This document shows, one piece after another, positions 53,808 through 64,000 of a DNA stretch of 64,000 nucleotides (its first letter is position 1; the number at the start of each line of letters is the position of its first letter). The DNA is taken from contig CM046881.1 of assembly GCA_025667525.1 (NCBI GenBank), positions 493,355,627 through 493,419,626 of the forward strand, in the 5' to 3' direction. The notes under the pieces were generated by a model, which saw only the letters and a list, made by a program, of their open reading frames with translations, did no database searches and was not told the DNA's origin. This DNA comes from Glebionis coronaria. Its lineage: Eukaryota; Streptophyta; Magnoliopsida; Asterales; Asteraceae. The translations under genes were made by a program, and so were the position numbers.

Positions 53808-55424
53808 TTATTTACGGCGATGCTGTTCTTGCTGCTGTAAGTTTATTAACTTTGAATAAGCTCCATTTTCGTTCTCTGCGAGACTGTAATGAGTCCCTTT
53901 CTCCACAAATTTTCCATTTTGGATCACTGATATCTCATCTGCGTTGTTAATAGTTGATAACCTGTGTGCAACCACAACGCTTGTTCTGTTCTTCATTAGC
54001 CGGTCTAAAGCCTGTTGAACCACACGCTTAGACTCCACGTCTAGAGCACTGGTGGCTTCATCTAACAGCAGTATTGCGGGATTTTTTAACACAGCTCGTG
54101 TTATAGCCACTCTTTGCTTTTGACCACCCGATAGTTGAATCCCTCTTTCACCGACCTTTTTTGAGTAGCCTTCTGGGAGGGCACTTATAAACGTGTGTGC
54201 ATTTGCAAGCTTAGCTGCTTCCATCACTTCGCCTTCTGATGCTCCTTCTTTTCCGTAAAGTATGTTCTCAAAGATTGATGTTGCAAAAAGAGCCGGTCTT
54301 GCTGTACTAGTCCTATATGGCTTCGAAGAGACTTTAGCTTCAGCTTCTTAATGTCCTTTCCTGCAAAAATGCCATGTAAATGACCAATTGTATAACTGTA
54401 CAAGTTCACATAACGCTAAAAGCAAGTATTATATATTTAAAAAATCCTACCATCAATCATGATTCTCCCAGAGGTTGGATCATAGAACCGTAGTATTAAA
54501 GAAAGAACAGAGCTCTTCCCTGATCCACTTTGGCCCACCAAATCCATGCTCTTCCCTGCTCGAACCTTTAGATCAAAATCCTTGAAAAGCAAGATTCGGG
54601 CCTGGAGGAATAGCTGAAGTTGACACCTTTGAGCTCGATTGAACCGTCAACTCTCGTGATTTCCTCTCCAACATCACTCACAATTTGTGTTCTCCGGTCA
54701 AGAACCTCGAAAACTAAAGCAACCATCTGGTTTCCCTTTAATAAGTCTGGTGCCATTGCTAGCGTTTCACCCATGGCCAATGCGGTCACAATCAGAATCA
54801 TAAATGATTTCATGACTGATTTAAAACCTGATAACCCTCTCTCCATCAACACTGAACCATACCACAACGCAAGACCATAGGATGAGAAGATGAAGAATTG
54901 AGAGACGCCGTAGAATATGCCAGCGATCTGCCCCCGAGTAAACGACTGTTTGGCAGGTCCAACGAGCTCTCGAGAATAAAGATCAAGCAGTTTATTCTCA
55001 GAACAAAATGCTGCAACTGTTCTAATGTTACTGACAGCCTCGCCAGCAAGCATATTAGCTTTAAGATAAGCTTTGTTCAAGTCACCACCATACCCTTTCA
55101 TGAACATTTTCTGAAGGAAAATAAACACGATCAGAAAAAACTCAAATTTGGAACACGAAATGGAATATGAGAAGTAGACTAAACCTCGCTGATGTGACCA
55201 CTTATGATCAACGGGTACATAGCCATCACAATAAGCGTAAGCCTCCAGTTCAAGATGAAGACAATAATGAATGATGTCCCAATCAATCCCATATTCTGTA
55301 TCAGTATTGTTGTTCGGTCAACAACTACTGTTCTTAGTAAAGTTGCATCGCTTTCTAAACGGGAAGCAAGCATTGAGCTTGTATTGTTTGTGTCGTCGAA
55401 CCATCCGATCTCATTTCTTAGGAC
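53808..55424 (-). pseudogene. ABCB (P-glycoprotein-type) transporter, C-terminal relic
   Basis: Reads on the minus strand as exon pieces about 55424-55185, 55110-54451 and 54360-53808 with GT-AG borders. It encodes the end of the second membrane domain (NEIGWFDD onward) and the whole second nucleotide-binding domain: Walker [10 protein letters not shown] near 54535, Q-loop, signature LSGGQ (54134), Walker [12 protein letters not shown] and the AHRLST switch. Two one-base shifts (near 54595 and 54288) break the frame, and the first ~two thirds of a normal ~1250-residue protein is missing. A functional relative would export auxin or other small molecules at the plasma membrane. Its 5' end is fused to a U-box gene fragment. 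Confidence 0.88.
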
Positions 55425-55485
55425 AACTAAAATGTTATATTGTAGTCACTCTCAGCTCTTGCATAGTATTAGGACAACTAAAATG
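55418..55485. repeat. 17-bp direct repeat at the ABCB/U-box joint
   Basis: TTAGGACAACTAAAATG at 55418-55434 and 55469-55485. The distal copy is native to the U-box codons; the proximal one sits exactly where ABCB homology begins. Confidence 0.8.
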
Positions 55486-55770
55486 ACCCAAACTAAACCA
55501 TTTCAATATGTTACACCTCTCATAAGTTTGCCCAGTACAAAGTGTAACAGGGTCTATCATAGGTTCTAACGAAATAGGGCAGATAAACACTGATGGTACC
55601 TCACTCAAATCCAGCTCCATAATCATCTTTTTCAAATCAACTTTCTAACTAAACACACCTCCAAACCCCAACCCCATTCCACGACCACCACAACCCAAAA
55701 CCCCATCCTTAACAGCAGTATCTAGATCCAAAAACTACCCATCAACCCCATCTTTTTTAACAAGCATTTT
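55435..55770 (-). pseudogene. U-box E3 ligase relic (PUB30/31-like)
   Basis: Minus strand from an ATG near 55770. The U-box core is clear ([44 protein letters not shown]) and is preceded by [12 protein letters not shown], which I recall from the PUB30/31 group. Upstream Gly-rich codons contain two in-frame stops, and the frame leaves the family after TMQEL and stops at 55435. The armadillo-like remainder is absent. Active relatives transfer ubiquitin. The 17-bp word TTAGGACAACTAAAATG occurs here (55469-55485) and again at 55418-55434, at the joint with the ABCB relic. Confidence 0.82.
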
Positions 55771-56327
55771 CACAAACACTTTGTGTGCAAAAATAAAAAC
55801 ACACCTAGAATATCCACATTACATTCATAAGAAGAGAAAAACCCACATCCATAATCAACCCTAGAGAGTGTGTGAGAGATAATATAATTTTTTTAGAAAC
55901 CTTCGCCTCTTTTTCTTATCTTATCATCTTCAGCCAACAAACTCAGTCAACAAATCAAATCTGATCTTTTCTCAATCAGATACACATCAAAATAAAAACT
56001 TCTACCATCTCCCATCAATTACACACGAATCACACAAGAATACAAGATAACATCAAGATCTTTGACAAGGTCCCGGGTAAGGTTGTTTTAATGTGAATCA
56101 ATTTGATATGATTTGAGTATTAATCGACCCATCACATGGTCTATGACGATGTACTACTATGTGAAAGATCTTCATAGATCTCTGCTTGCATGTCAAAGCA
56201 CATAATAAATATGAGATCGAGTGTGAGTTTGAGTTTTGAGTCTTGATGATGAGGGATATAGGAGACGATGGGTTAGGATAGAGTCGGGTTTGAGTTGTTT
56301 TGAGATTGTTGTCCCTAATATATGTGA
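55771..56327. other. 5' flank of U-box relic; part shared with 33850-34440
   Basis: On the plus strand it reads as a pyrimidine-rich leader, a donor-like CCGGGTAAGG at about 56075 and intron-like DNA. The blocks at 56155-56300 match 34280-34425 in the same order. It is cut at 56327 by the C4 insertion. Confidence 0.5.
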
Positions 56328-56707
56328 TGTTATAATACACGAATTAAAGAAAGAACGGTAGATATGAGAAGAATTCTAGAGAGAGAAAGTAGTGAGAGAA
56401 AGTAGAGAGAAAAAGGTTGGTGAAACTTGTGGAATATTAGATTAGAGAGAGAATGAAATGACCAACCAACCTCTCCTTACATGCAAGGAGAGGTTTATAT
56501 AGCCTTGCTTACATGTAGCTTAATGGGCTATATGATCATGGGCTGGGCTTTCCTTTTGGGCTTTGGTTACTTATTAATGAACCTTAGCTTAAAGTTAAGC
56601 CCGTAATAACACGACTAATATACTACCTATTACAACGTTCTAAAATAAGATGCATAATAAACATATGACCGAGCATTCTTGTTTGGCTCAATATTTTGAG
56701 GCTAACA
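56328..56707 (-). repeat. 3' LTR of C4 (about 380 bp)
   Basis: On the minus strand TGTTAGCCTCAAAATATTG at 56707 to ATTATAACA at 56328. Polypurine tract CATTGGGGGAGAT at 56708-56720. The left border rests on the TG...CA rule alone. Confidence 0.75.
56469..56501 (-). promoter_or_regulatory. TATA box plus abutting inverted repeat in C4 LTR
   Basis: Minus-strand TATATAAA (56501-56494) is followed by ACCTCTCCTT/AAGGAGAGGT (56469-56494), a perfect 10-bp stem with six-base loop. Confidence 0.65.
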
Positions 56708-57076
56708 ATCTCCCCCAATGAGAGGTCATAAACCTTAGTCATTTAGGAAATTTGTAGAGATTACTAATCTCGCCATAAATGAGTCTTGAACGTGTAATTA
56801 GTAGTCTTGTTCCTTCATGTTGTAATCTTTGAGCCTTTGTCGTTGTCTTTCGACTTTGTCTTTAAGCTTGAGATCTTCAAATCATCCTTGACTTGTCTTT
56901 ACCATCTTGCGATCTTGTGTCTTCATCCACATGCTCACACTATTAATTGTTGAATATGTCTTTAGGCATGAGTATGTGGTTTCTGAATCATTGACTTTGC
57001 TGTGTACACCGTGACGCCACCTTCTCGAGACAAAACATAGACACAGACTGAATGGCTTTGACATTCGTCCTAAATC

Positions 57077-57245
57077 GGTAGCGTTTTACCTCCGGTCGGT
57101 GAAGACCGTTATACGATATTAAATACCGTACCTGTGATCAGGTAGATTCAATTAAGAATCTTCTTGACAGGGTTTCGCGGCTGTACTAGCCGTTCTCTTT
57201 ACTCGACCGTCTCAAAGCAAGACTGCGAACATAAAGAGTGAATCA
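57077..57245 (-). other. Conserved multi-hairpin RNA block (C4 copy)
   Basis: Reverse-complement counterpart of 2889-3060. Hairpins lie at 57178-57192 (CGGCT/AGCCG), 57129-57144 (TACCTG/CAGGTA), 57113-57129 (ACGGTAT/ATATCGT), 57093-57108 (CGGTC/GACCG) and 57077-57090 (GGTA/TACC). The first two differ from C0 and C2 at paired positions in both arms and still pair. Confidence 0.6.
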
Positions 57246-57289
57246 ATTGGATAGATATCCGTTTGATTAAAGTCGTCAATTCAAATTCC

Positions 57290-57690
57290 TGGAACAAGTT
57301 TGATTCTTAACGAATCTTACCATTGTTGCTTTCCAGTAGACACAAATTTGATTCATAAGAATCTCACAAGTCACCTACCGTAGCGCTGTTTGAGGTTGAT
57401 GCTAGAAGGATTTCCATTCGTCACTGTGAATATTAATGAATATCACTCTGAATGTTCTGGCAAGACCATAAAGATATTGCGTAGAAACCTGAAACGAGTT
57501 TGAATCAATTCAGAATCAAACCACTGTTGCTTTTCAGTTTTACATATGTTTAATTCATAAAGAATCTTGCATATGACCTACCGCAGTGCTGTTTGATGTT
57601 GACATTGGAAGGATTTCCACTCATCATTGTGAATACTAAGTAGTATCACTCTGAGTGTTCTAGCAATATCGCAAGGATATAGCGTAGGAC
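57290..57690 (-). repeat. Two tandem ~200-bp units in C4 3' region
   Basis: Counterpart of the C0 and C2 units. Each ends, on the plus strand, in a GATTCTTA/GAATC block next to TTGTTGCTTTCCAGT-like sequence (57330 and 57530) and contains GGATTTCCA. Confidence 0.65.
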
Positions 57691-59279
57691 TCTCTTGATC
57701 TTCATCCGTGTGTCCTAACGAGATTTGATTGATCTCTTGGCTCTAGACTCTATTTGTGCACTTTTAGTGGTCGGAGGCTGGAGCAGATGCCACCTATTCA
57801 ATATCAACTATCTCGGAGTGAGAAAGTCAATAGAAGTCATGTTGTTCTCCGTGACAATAAAACAAACTTCTTTGAGAAGCCTGAGTAGCTAGGAAAGGGT
57901 TGTGCTTCACATCACTGGGTCCATGATGAGTTTGTCTTCATGATGAGTTGACCTGGTTTCTGCCTAAGTTGTATAGAGGGCTTCTTTCTTTACACCTTTT
58001 ACCCTTACATTTCTTTTTCATTCTTCAACCGCTTCAATGCTTACCAAGACATCATTACTAGCACCTTGTTGTGATTGTTCCAGTGCTAGCATCAGTACTT
58101 AGTCGGCATTCAGCTACGTTCACATTCTACTCCATCTTTCCTAAGGACTTCTAATAATCTATTGGATTGTCCCTGGGAAGATCCCTCCGGTTCTGGTTGG
58201 ATCATAGGACTTAAACCTAACCACCCTTTTGACACCAATAACGTCGTGAATTAAAGATGTTGTGGTATTTGATCGTAACCATGAAAACCACTTTAAATTC
58301 TAACAAAGTGTTTGAAAAACATTTAACACCTTGCTAGTTTTGTCGTTTCAGAAATGCTCCCCCTTCACATGTGCATCGATAATCGAAAGTGTTTCACACA
58401 TGTAGGTAAGAGTTAAAGTGCTTGAGTCTTATATTAGATCACATTTTAATCACATTTTCTCCCCTATCTCTAATATATAAAATCTTTTGATATTAGAGAT
58501 ACCAAATTTGATTAAAATATATTTTGAAAAAATAGTCTTGAAATCTCCGGGAGAAAGATGTGTTAATCTTTTGCATGAAGTTAAAATGCCCCCCTCAAAA
58601 ATTGATCCAATTGAATTGTCATTGTGAGGATATGATCCACATTTCGCTTTTTGAGGATGGGAGTTGTTGAACACACAATTTTTGAAAGATTTTGAATATC
58701 ATTGAAAAATTCTTGAAAAAATTGTGTTCAACTCTTTTTGAAAAATCAATTCTTTTTGTCGAAAGGTTTTTCTAAAGCATAAACTTAAGTTCATAGACTT
58801 TGAATGTCTTGACGAATCCACTCAAGTGTAAGACGATTTCTCTTCTTTTGCTAAGGGTAAGGGTACTAAATCGTACACTCCCCCGTGAATATCGATCCGG
58901 GTTGCAATCTGAAAGTGATTACAAGCCATTGTGTTGAGCTCAAAACGTTGAATGTTTTGTGACAAGCTCAACCCGTGATATATTGCTCTACCCGTTGTTT
59001 GGAAATATTTGTCCAAAATAGACAATTTCCTTTATTAAAAAAAGAAATGACATGTTTTGAAAAATATTTACAACTTTCATTCGAGCTTTATGTACACACC
59101 CGTGTCGTTATTGAGCGACATTTCTAGGTATGTCCATATTATCGATACTGAAAGACATGTCGAGAGGAATATTTTTGAATTTTGAAAGATTTTTAATTTT
59201 GTGTTTTGCTTTTATGTGTTTTATATTTTTGTATTTTGCTTTTTCAAAGATATTTACAGGTTGATGTTTGATAGATAAA
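57691..59279 (-). other. C4 3' non-coding region next to RNase H
   Basis: No gene. It aligns in reverse with 1500-2440 of C0 in its left part. Several CCCCC runs on the plus strand (58368, 58590, 58880) are polypurine-like on the element strand. Confidence 0.55.
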
Positions 59280-60518
59280 TCAAGCAGGCACCTTTGCCAG
59301 AATCTCCAGGTCTGCTGGAGTCAAACATCTCATACCAATTTGCCTAACGAGGTACTCAAACCTTTCTTTCGACAGAGCTTTCGTAAACAAGTCGGCTAAT
59401 TGGTAATCCGTTCCAACAAAGTATAATTCAACGATACCTCTTTCAACTTGTTCCTTTATGAAGTGGTATCTGACATCGATGTGCTTCGTGCGGGAATGTT
59501 GTACCGGATTGCAGGAGATGGCTATGGCCGACTTAGAGTCACAGTACATAGGTACTTTATCAAAGTGGAAACCATAATCCGTGAGTTGGGTTCTCATCCA
59601 AAGAACTTGAGCACAACACGCAGATAGAGACACATACTCCACTTCGGCTGATAAAAGTGACGTGCAATCCTGCTTCTTGGAAGATCATCCCACAAGCTTA
59701 TCTTGTCCTAGAAATTGTGCACCACCAGAAGTACTTTTACGTGTATCAAGACACCCTGCATGATCAGAATCTGAATAGGCCGTTAGAAAGAAACCGGTTT
59801 CCCTCGGATACCAGAGTCCCATGTGAATGGTATTCTTAAGGTACCGAAAGATCCGTTTAACCTCCTTGAGGTGCTTTTCAGTGGGTCGTGCTTGATATCG
59901 TGCACAATAGCATGTATCATGATGAATATCTGGTCTGCTTGCTGTCAAGTACATGAGGGACCCGATCATGGAACGATATCTTGTTTGATCTATGGGTAAT
60001 CCCTCCAAGTCAGCATCTAGGGATGTGGTTGATAATGGTGTCCCAACGGGGTCACATGAGGTCATACCATGCTTTTTGATTATCTCTTGACAATACTTAG
60101 CTTGGTTTATAAAGATACCACTTGGGGATTGGTGAACTTGAATTCCTAGAAAGAATTTTAGTTCGCCCATCATTGACATTTCAAATTTGTTGTGCATTAC
60201 TTTTTCAAACCATTTTGAAAGTTTTGGGTTTGTAGACCCGAAAATAATGTCATCAACATAAATTTGCACAAGCAAAATGTCATCCCCATATTTATAAGTG
60301 AACAGAGTTAGATCAATGGAACCTTTTGAGAAACCTTTGGATACCAGAAATTTGGAGAGCTCGTCGTACCACGCCCTTGGAGCTTGCTTGAGTCCATAAA
60401 GTGCTTTGTGGAGAAGATACACCTTTTCAGGATAATGAGGATTGACGAATCCTTCCGGCTGCGTGACATAGACTTCTTCCTTCAAAGGACCGTTAAGAAA
60501 TGCCGTCTTTACGTCCAT
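59280..60518 (-). pseudogene. C4 RT (C-terminal part) and RNase H, one stop
   Basis: From 60518 leftward: [33 protein letters not shown] with the catalytic Asp pair, [30 protein letters not shown], then TGA at 59685-59687, then EYVSLSACCAQVLW, YCDSKSAI and TKHIDVRYHFIKE to the end at 59280. Frame is unchanged across the stop. Apart from the TGA this module is well preserved. Confidence 0.85.
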
Positions 60519-61579
60519 TTGATAGACAGTGAATCCCTTATGTGCAGCATAAGCAAGAAAAATCCTGACTCTTCCATCCGAGCAACTGGTGCAAATGATT
60601 CTTCGAAATCAATGCCCTCTTTTTGTCCATACCCCTTAGCCACTAGCCTAGCTTTGTTCTTGATGATCGTATTCTCTTCATCCATCTTGTTTTTCCAGAT
60701 CCAACGAAGATTTAATGGAGTCACATCGTATGGTCTGTCAACAAGTTCCCAGACTTTAAGTCTTTCAAATTGTTGAAGTTCATCCATCATCGATTCAATC
60801 CAAGCATGATCAGCCATGGCTTCTTTGATGTTTTTCGGTTCAGCTGTACTCACGGCGAGTGCGAACATACAAACATCGCCATCGGTTGCTAGTTGTCGTC
60901 TTGTACGAACAGGCTGTGAAGGGTTTCTAGTTACGTGAACCAAAGGATAATCTCGGGTCCAATGATGTGTTGAAGGATGTCGTTGATAGAACGTATGCAT
61001 ATTTGACGGATCAACATGGCGAGTAGAAGACTCTCCAGTTTCGTGTACCGGTGTACCGAATGGGTTGTGAAAATCGTCATCGTCAGATAATGCACCGTCT
61101 GCTTGATTTGTGTTCTCTGGAGCAATGACAGTAGTTGTGGATGTTGTAGGATCGATTGTTGAAGTGATATTCTGAGGAGGTAAATCTGCAACAACCCGTG
61201 TTGAAGTAGATGAAGTTGTATCCTTTTGTTGATGATGATCGGTATCATCATTCGTATCATGAGTGACAGCGGAAGACTTCGATGCAACTTGTTTCTCCCC
61301 CGTGAAATATTCATCATACATTGGTCCATATAACATTTCCAACTCTTCAAGTGTCGTGTCCACTGTCATATCTGCTCTAGGAACATGTTCAGGAACCAGC
61401 TTTGAACTTGACGGTTCATTGCTGTGGTCTTGAGTTCCGAGTTCCGTGCGGTTGTGAACGGAAGTCGTGTGTCGTTGTGGATCGGGACTTAAACTGCTTT
61501 GTTCAAGTGCCATAGTGTTGCTTACTTGTGAAACCCCTGAGACACATATTTCTCTGATATTTGTTTCTTCAGCAACCAA
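60509..61579 (-). pseudogene. C4 post-integrase linker and RT N-terminus
   Basis: An acidic, Ser/Thr-rich linker ([15 protein letters not shown] near 61310) followed by the start of RT ([45 protein letters not shown]). A one-base loss near 60570 shifts into the frame of the next block. Its N-terminal side joins directly to the Cys-rich gag extension, so the protease-integrase part has been deleted. Confidence 0.82.
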
Positions 61580-62469
61580 ACTCTGAGAGTGTCTTTTGTT
61601 GAACGGTATGAATAAGGAAAACCTTTATGTTCTTGTTGAACCTTTACTTGATTACCTGCACTTTCATCAGTAGTTTGTATGCTTGCATATGTGTTAGTGA
61701 TATCTTTGTGAGAACCATGTGGAGGTTCACAGTGAACCTTTGTCGTGCTAGAGGGAAATATTTTTCCAGTAGGAACCCATTTAAGACCAGTTGTTTTGAA
61801 GATTCTACTTGTTTGTCTCCACTTAAGACAGGGTCTAGAAAACTTAGCTTTCTCATGCACCGCGGAAGACTTAATTGGAGAAAAACTATTTCCTATAGGG
61901 TTCCATCTTTGAGATGCTCTAGCTGTTTGGTTCACCTTGTTCAGGACTTTAGTAATGCAATCATCGTGAATGGCATTAAACACACATTTGTTACATTTCG
62001 TGCAAAAAAAGTGCTTAGCATCTGAGAAGGATCTAGTGTTCCTAGGATAGGCTAATTTGGGCACATCATAGAATGGTCTAGAATTCCTAGATGTGTGATT
62101 AGCGCTCCTAGGTTTCGGTTGGGTCCTATCTCTTGCTTGTGTCTTTATTTTTGCATCCTCTAGATAGCTTTTATGACCCGTGTCATTTGAACTTCGCCTA
62201 GGCATGTTCTTGTGGCTATTGCTAGAGTTGCTTGAATCATTCATGTGATTGGGTTTTATATAGGCAGAATATCTTAAGGAGTATCTAGATTGTGGAGTGA
62301 CAGTGTTTGGCAAATTGCTACGCATGTCAACTTGGGATGCAAACCTCGAGTTCGATGTTTTGGGTCGTTCAGATTTAAACGCATTCGGTTGTCTAGCAAC
62401 TGAGCGGTTTCTGAATGGTTGAGTAGGAGGTTTCCCCAAGATAGACTGATTTGCTAACTTAGTATCCAC
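61522..62469 (-). pseudogene. C4 Cys-rich gag extension
   Basis: Basic, Asn/Ser/Arg-rich chain with CTKCNKCVFNAIHDDC near 62000 and the WKPTG-like motif LKWVPTGKIF near 61765. It is in the same frame as the coiled-coil block to its right, separated by a TAA at 62494-62496. Corresponds to 22185-22895 of C2. Ends by frameshift near 61540 into the linker. Confidence 0.78.
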
Positions 62470-62493
62470 ACTATTTCCTTTTAGCTTCCTTAA

Positions 62494-63651
62494 TTAATTT
62501 TTCACTGCTGTTAATGCAAAAACCTTTTCCTGAATATGAGCTTTCAATTGCTCATTTTGTAGAAGTAATTGAGCGACACGTTGTTCTAACTTAATGTTTA
62601 TATTATCAAATATGTCGTTATCAGCATTCGCGTCATTACTATCTACAGTGTCGATAGGTTGCACAGATATTTCACTTACTGAAGCAGGCGGAGGACTTGG
62701 ATTTTGAGAAGCCAACTTTGATTCTAACAAATTTATTTGTTTCAAAAAATGTTCTTTTTCCGAATTAGAATCTTGAATCTTACGATCCAGTTTTTGTTCA
62801 AGAACAACGTTTGCTATTTCAAGTTTTTCAAAATAAGATTCAAATTTGTCATTTTTCTTTAAAAACTCGAGTTTGGCAACCTCAAAATCTTTTGTCTTTT
62901 GAGCTAACATAGTTTCAAGCTCATGAATCTTAGAATCAATATATTGATGATCATCATACACAGCATTTAATTGTACCTCAGCCATTGGCTCTTCATCATA
63001 AATGGGTCTGATATCTGCATCATCGGTTGCTGGATCATTCCCTGAGTTGTGGATGGTTTGTTGCTGTTCTGATTCTATCCCGCTGATTTCTGTGATAATT
63101 GAACAATCATCCAATGTTTGACCATCATCGACATTTATCTCGTTCGTCGGCATCAGTCTTTCATTCACCCGTCTTTCAACTGGTAGTTTATGACGTGTTC
63201 TTTCGGCAATTAACTTCCTTACATCTCTCATGTGTTGAAGAAATGTCTCCTTGAATTCTTGAACTTCTAACCGAGTATATTTAAAGAAGTAATTGTTTAT
63301 GAATTCTCGATCATAGTGTACAGACACCTGTGTACCAATGAATTGCTGAAACTGATTTTCGAGAACCAAAACGGCATCTATGGATTCAACCTCTTGAAAT
63401 TCATCGTTGGCAAGTTGTTGTTCAAGGTGAGCTGCATTGAGTAACATTGTTCTTGTGAATGTCTCAACATCTTGACCTGTTAGTGACATGAATACCCGTT
63501 TGAATCCAAGTTCGACGCGAGTGCCTTTTAAATCTTCATTTGAAATAACTTGAAGGTGTAACTGGAGTGATCTAAAGTGTGTCATACATCGTTCTTTTGC
63601 AACCGACATCTTGGATTTGAGTGCATGCACATCTTGTGTTACGGAATCCAT
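62494..63651 (-). pseudogene. C4 gag-region coiled-coil protein
   Basis: The first plausible ATG is at 63651 (MDSVTQDVHALKSKM); the open frame extends further upstream without one. Mostly helical with heptad-like Leu/Ile, for example HELETMLAQKTKDFEVAKLE and KLEIANVVLEQKLDRKI. It contains the family segment ERCMTHFRSLQ and VNERLMPTNE. No zinc knuckle remains. Stop TAA at 62494-62496. By position it is the C-terminal part of gag; the N-terminal gag domain would lie elsewhere or be lost. Confidence 0.7.
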
Positions 63652-64000
63652 AATGGGTGGCACAGTTGATGAATTGACTTTGGATCTTAAGTAGATATGG
63701 TGTGATTGGTTTGTGGTTGCAATTTCGAAAATTCCGATTTTTTCCCAGTCCGACAATAAATTCCTCAGTCCGACAAAACGGTAAACTGAAAAATTTGTCT
63801 TACCAAATTTTGAAATCAAGTCCGAAATAGCCAAAAACTAACAGGGAAAAATTTTAAAAAGTGAAAAATTTTGACAAAAATAAAACCTAAAAATTTGAAT
63901 TTTGGTCCGAAAATTTGAATTTTTGGTCGAAAATTTTTTCGCATCGCCAAAATTTAAAATCGAAGCATAAATGGCCTAAAAATGGTCTAGGAAAAAATAA
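63652..64000 (-). other. C4 leader, cut by window edge, with TCGGAC words
   Basis: On the element strand four TCGGAC words (near 63952-63745, for example GTCGGACTGAGG and GTCGGACTGGG) and an ATCGGAATTTTCG lie among T/A-rich runs. They may be the edge of another leader motif array. Confidence 0.35.

Larger units (their letters stand above)
56328..64000 (-). mobile_element. Copia LTR retrotransposon C4, minus strand (5' end beyond window)
   Basis: The 3' LTR is at 56328-56707; then, going right, polypurine tract, conserved 3' non-coding region, RNase H-RT, the linker, a Cys-rich gag extension, gag-like coiled coil and the start of the leader. It is related to C0 and C2 through the hairpin block and 198-bp repeats. 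Protease, pre-integrase and integrase are absent: the Cys-rich block is followed directly by the post-integrase linker. With stops and frameshifts as well, it cannot move by itself. The left 5-bp flank is TGTGA; the right flank is outside. Confidence 0.9.

Overview
This is nuclear DNA from a flowering plant, most likely an Asteraceae species. I infer this from intron-bearing plant GDSL esterase genes, LTR retrotransposons primed by plant initiator-Met and Asp tRNAs, and Copia polyproteins of a kind I recognise from memory as abundant in daisy-family genomes (Tanacetum, Artemisia, Lactuca). No database search was possible.

Layout. 1-3872 is the 3' half of a large Copia element (C0) that sits inside the 5' LTR of an Athila-like Gypsy element (3873-16594). 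The Gypsy gag-pol is broken, its 5' LTR carries a 540-bp hAT-type MITE, and its 3' region holds a GC-rich ORF that looks mitochondrial. 16612-17110 is an old Copia RNase H relic, split by a complete 12.2-kb Copia element (C2, 17346-29506, TSD TAATG). 29512-39300 is relic retroelement DNA holding a non-autonomous LTR element on the minus strand (31712-35504, TSD CTAAC).

The gene-bearing island is 39300-52710: three intact five-exon GDSL esterase/lipase genes in tandem on the plus strand (39346-41509, 43216-49847, 51011-52710), two exon relics of further copies, and a SINE. The middle gene carries a 4.56-kb Copia element (C3) in its last intron; its two LTRs look identical, so the insertion is young. 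53808-55770 (minus) is a chimeric pseudogene: the C-terminal part of an ABCB transporter joined to a U-box (PUB30/31-like) fragment. 56328-64000 is a minus-strand Copia element (C4) related to C0 and C2, lacking protease and integrase and cut by the window edge.

The least expected signals are non-coding. C0, C2 and C4 share a 3' untranslated block of at least five consecutive hairpins, in which arm changes in C4 are matched by compensating changes. Several LTRs place a perfect inverted repeat directly after the TATA box, with different sequence but preserved pairing. Three different elements carry arrays of short ATTCCG-type motifs in leaders or LTRs. All intact host coding capacity visible here is the secreted GDSL esterase cluster; the rest is transposon sequence or pseudogene.
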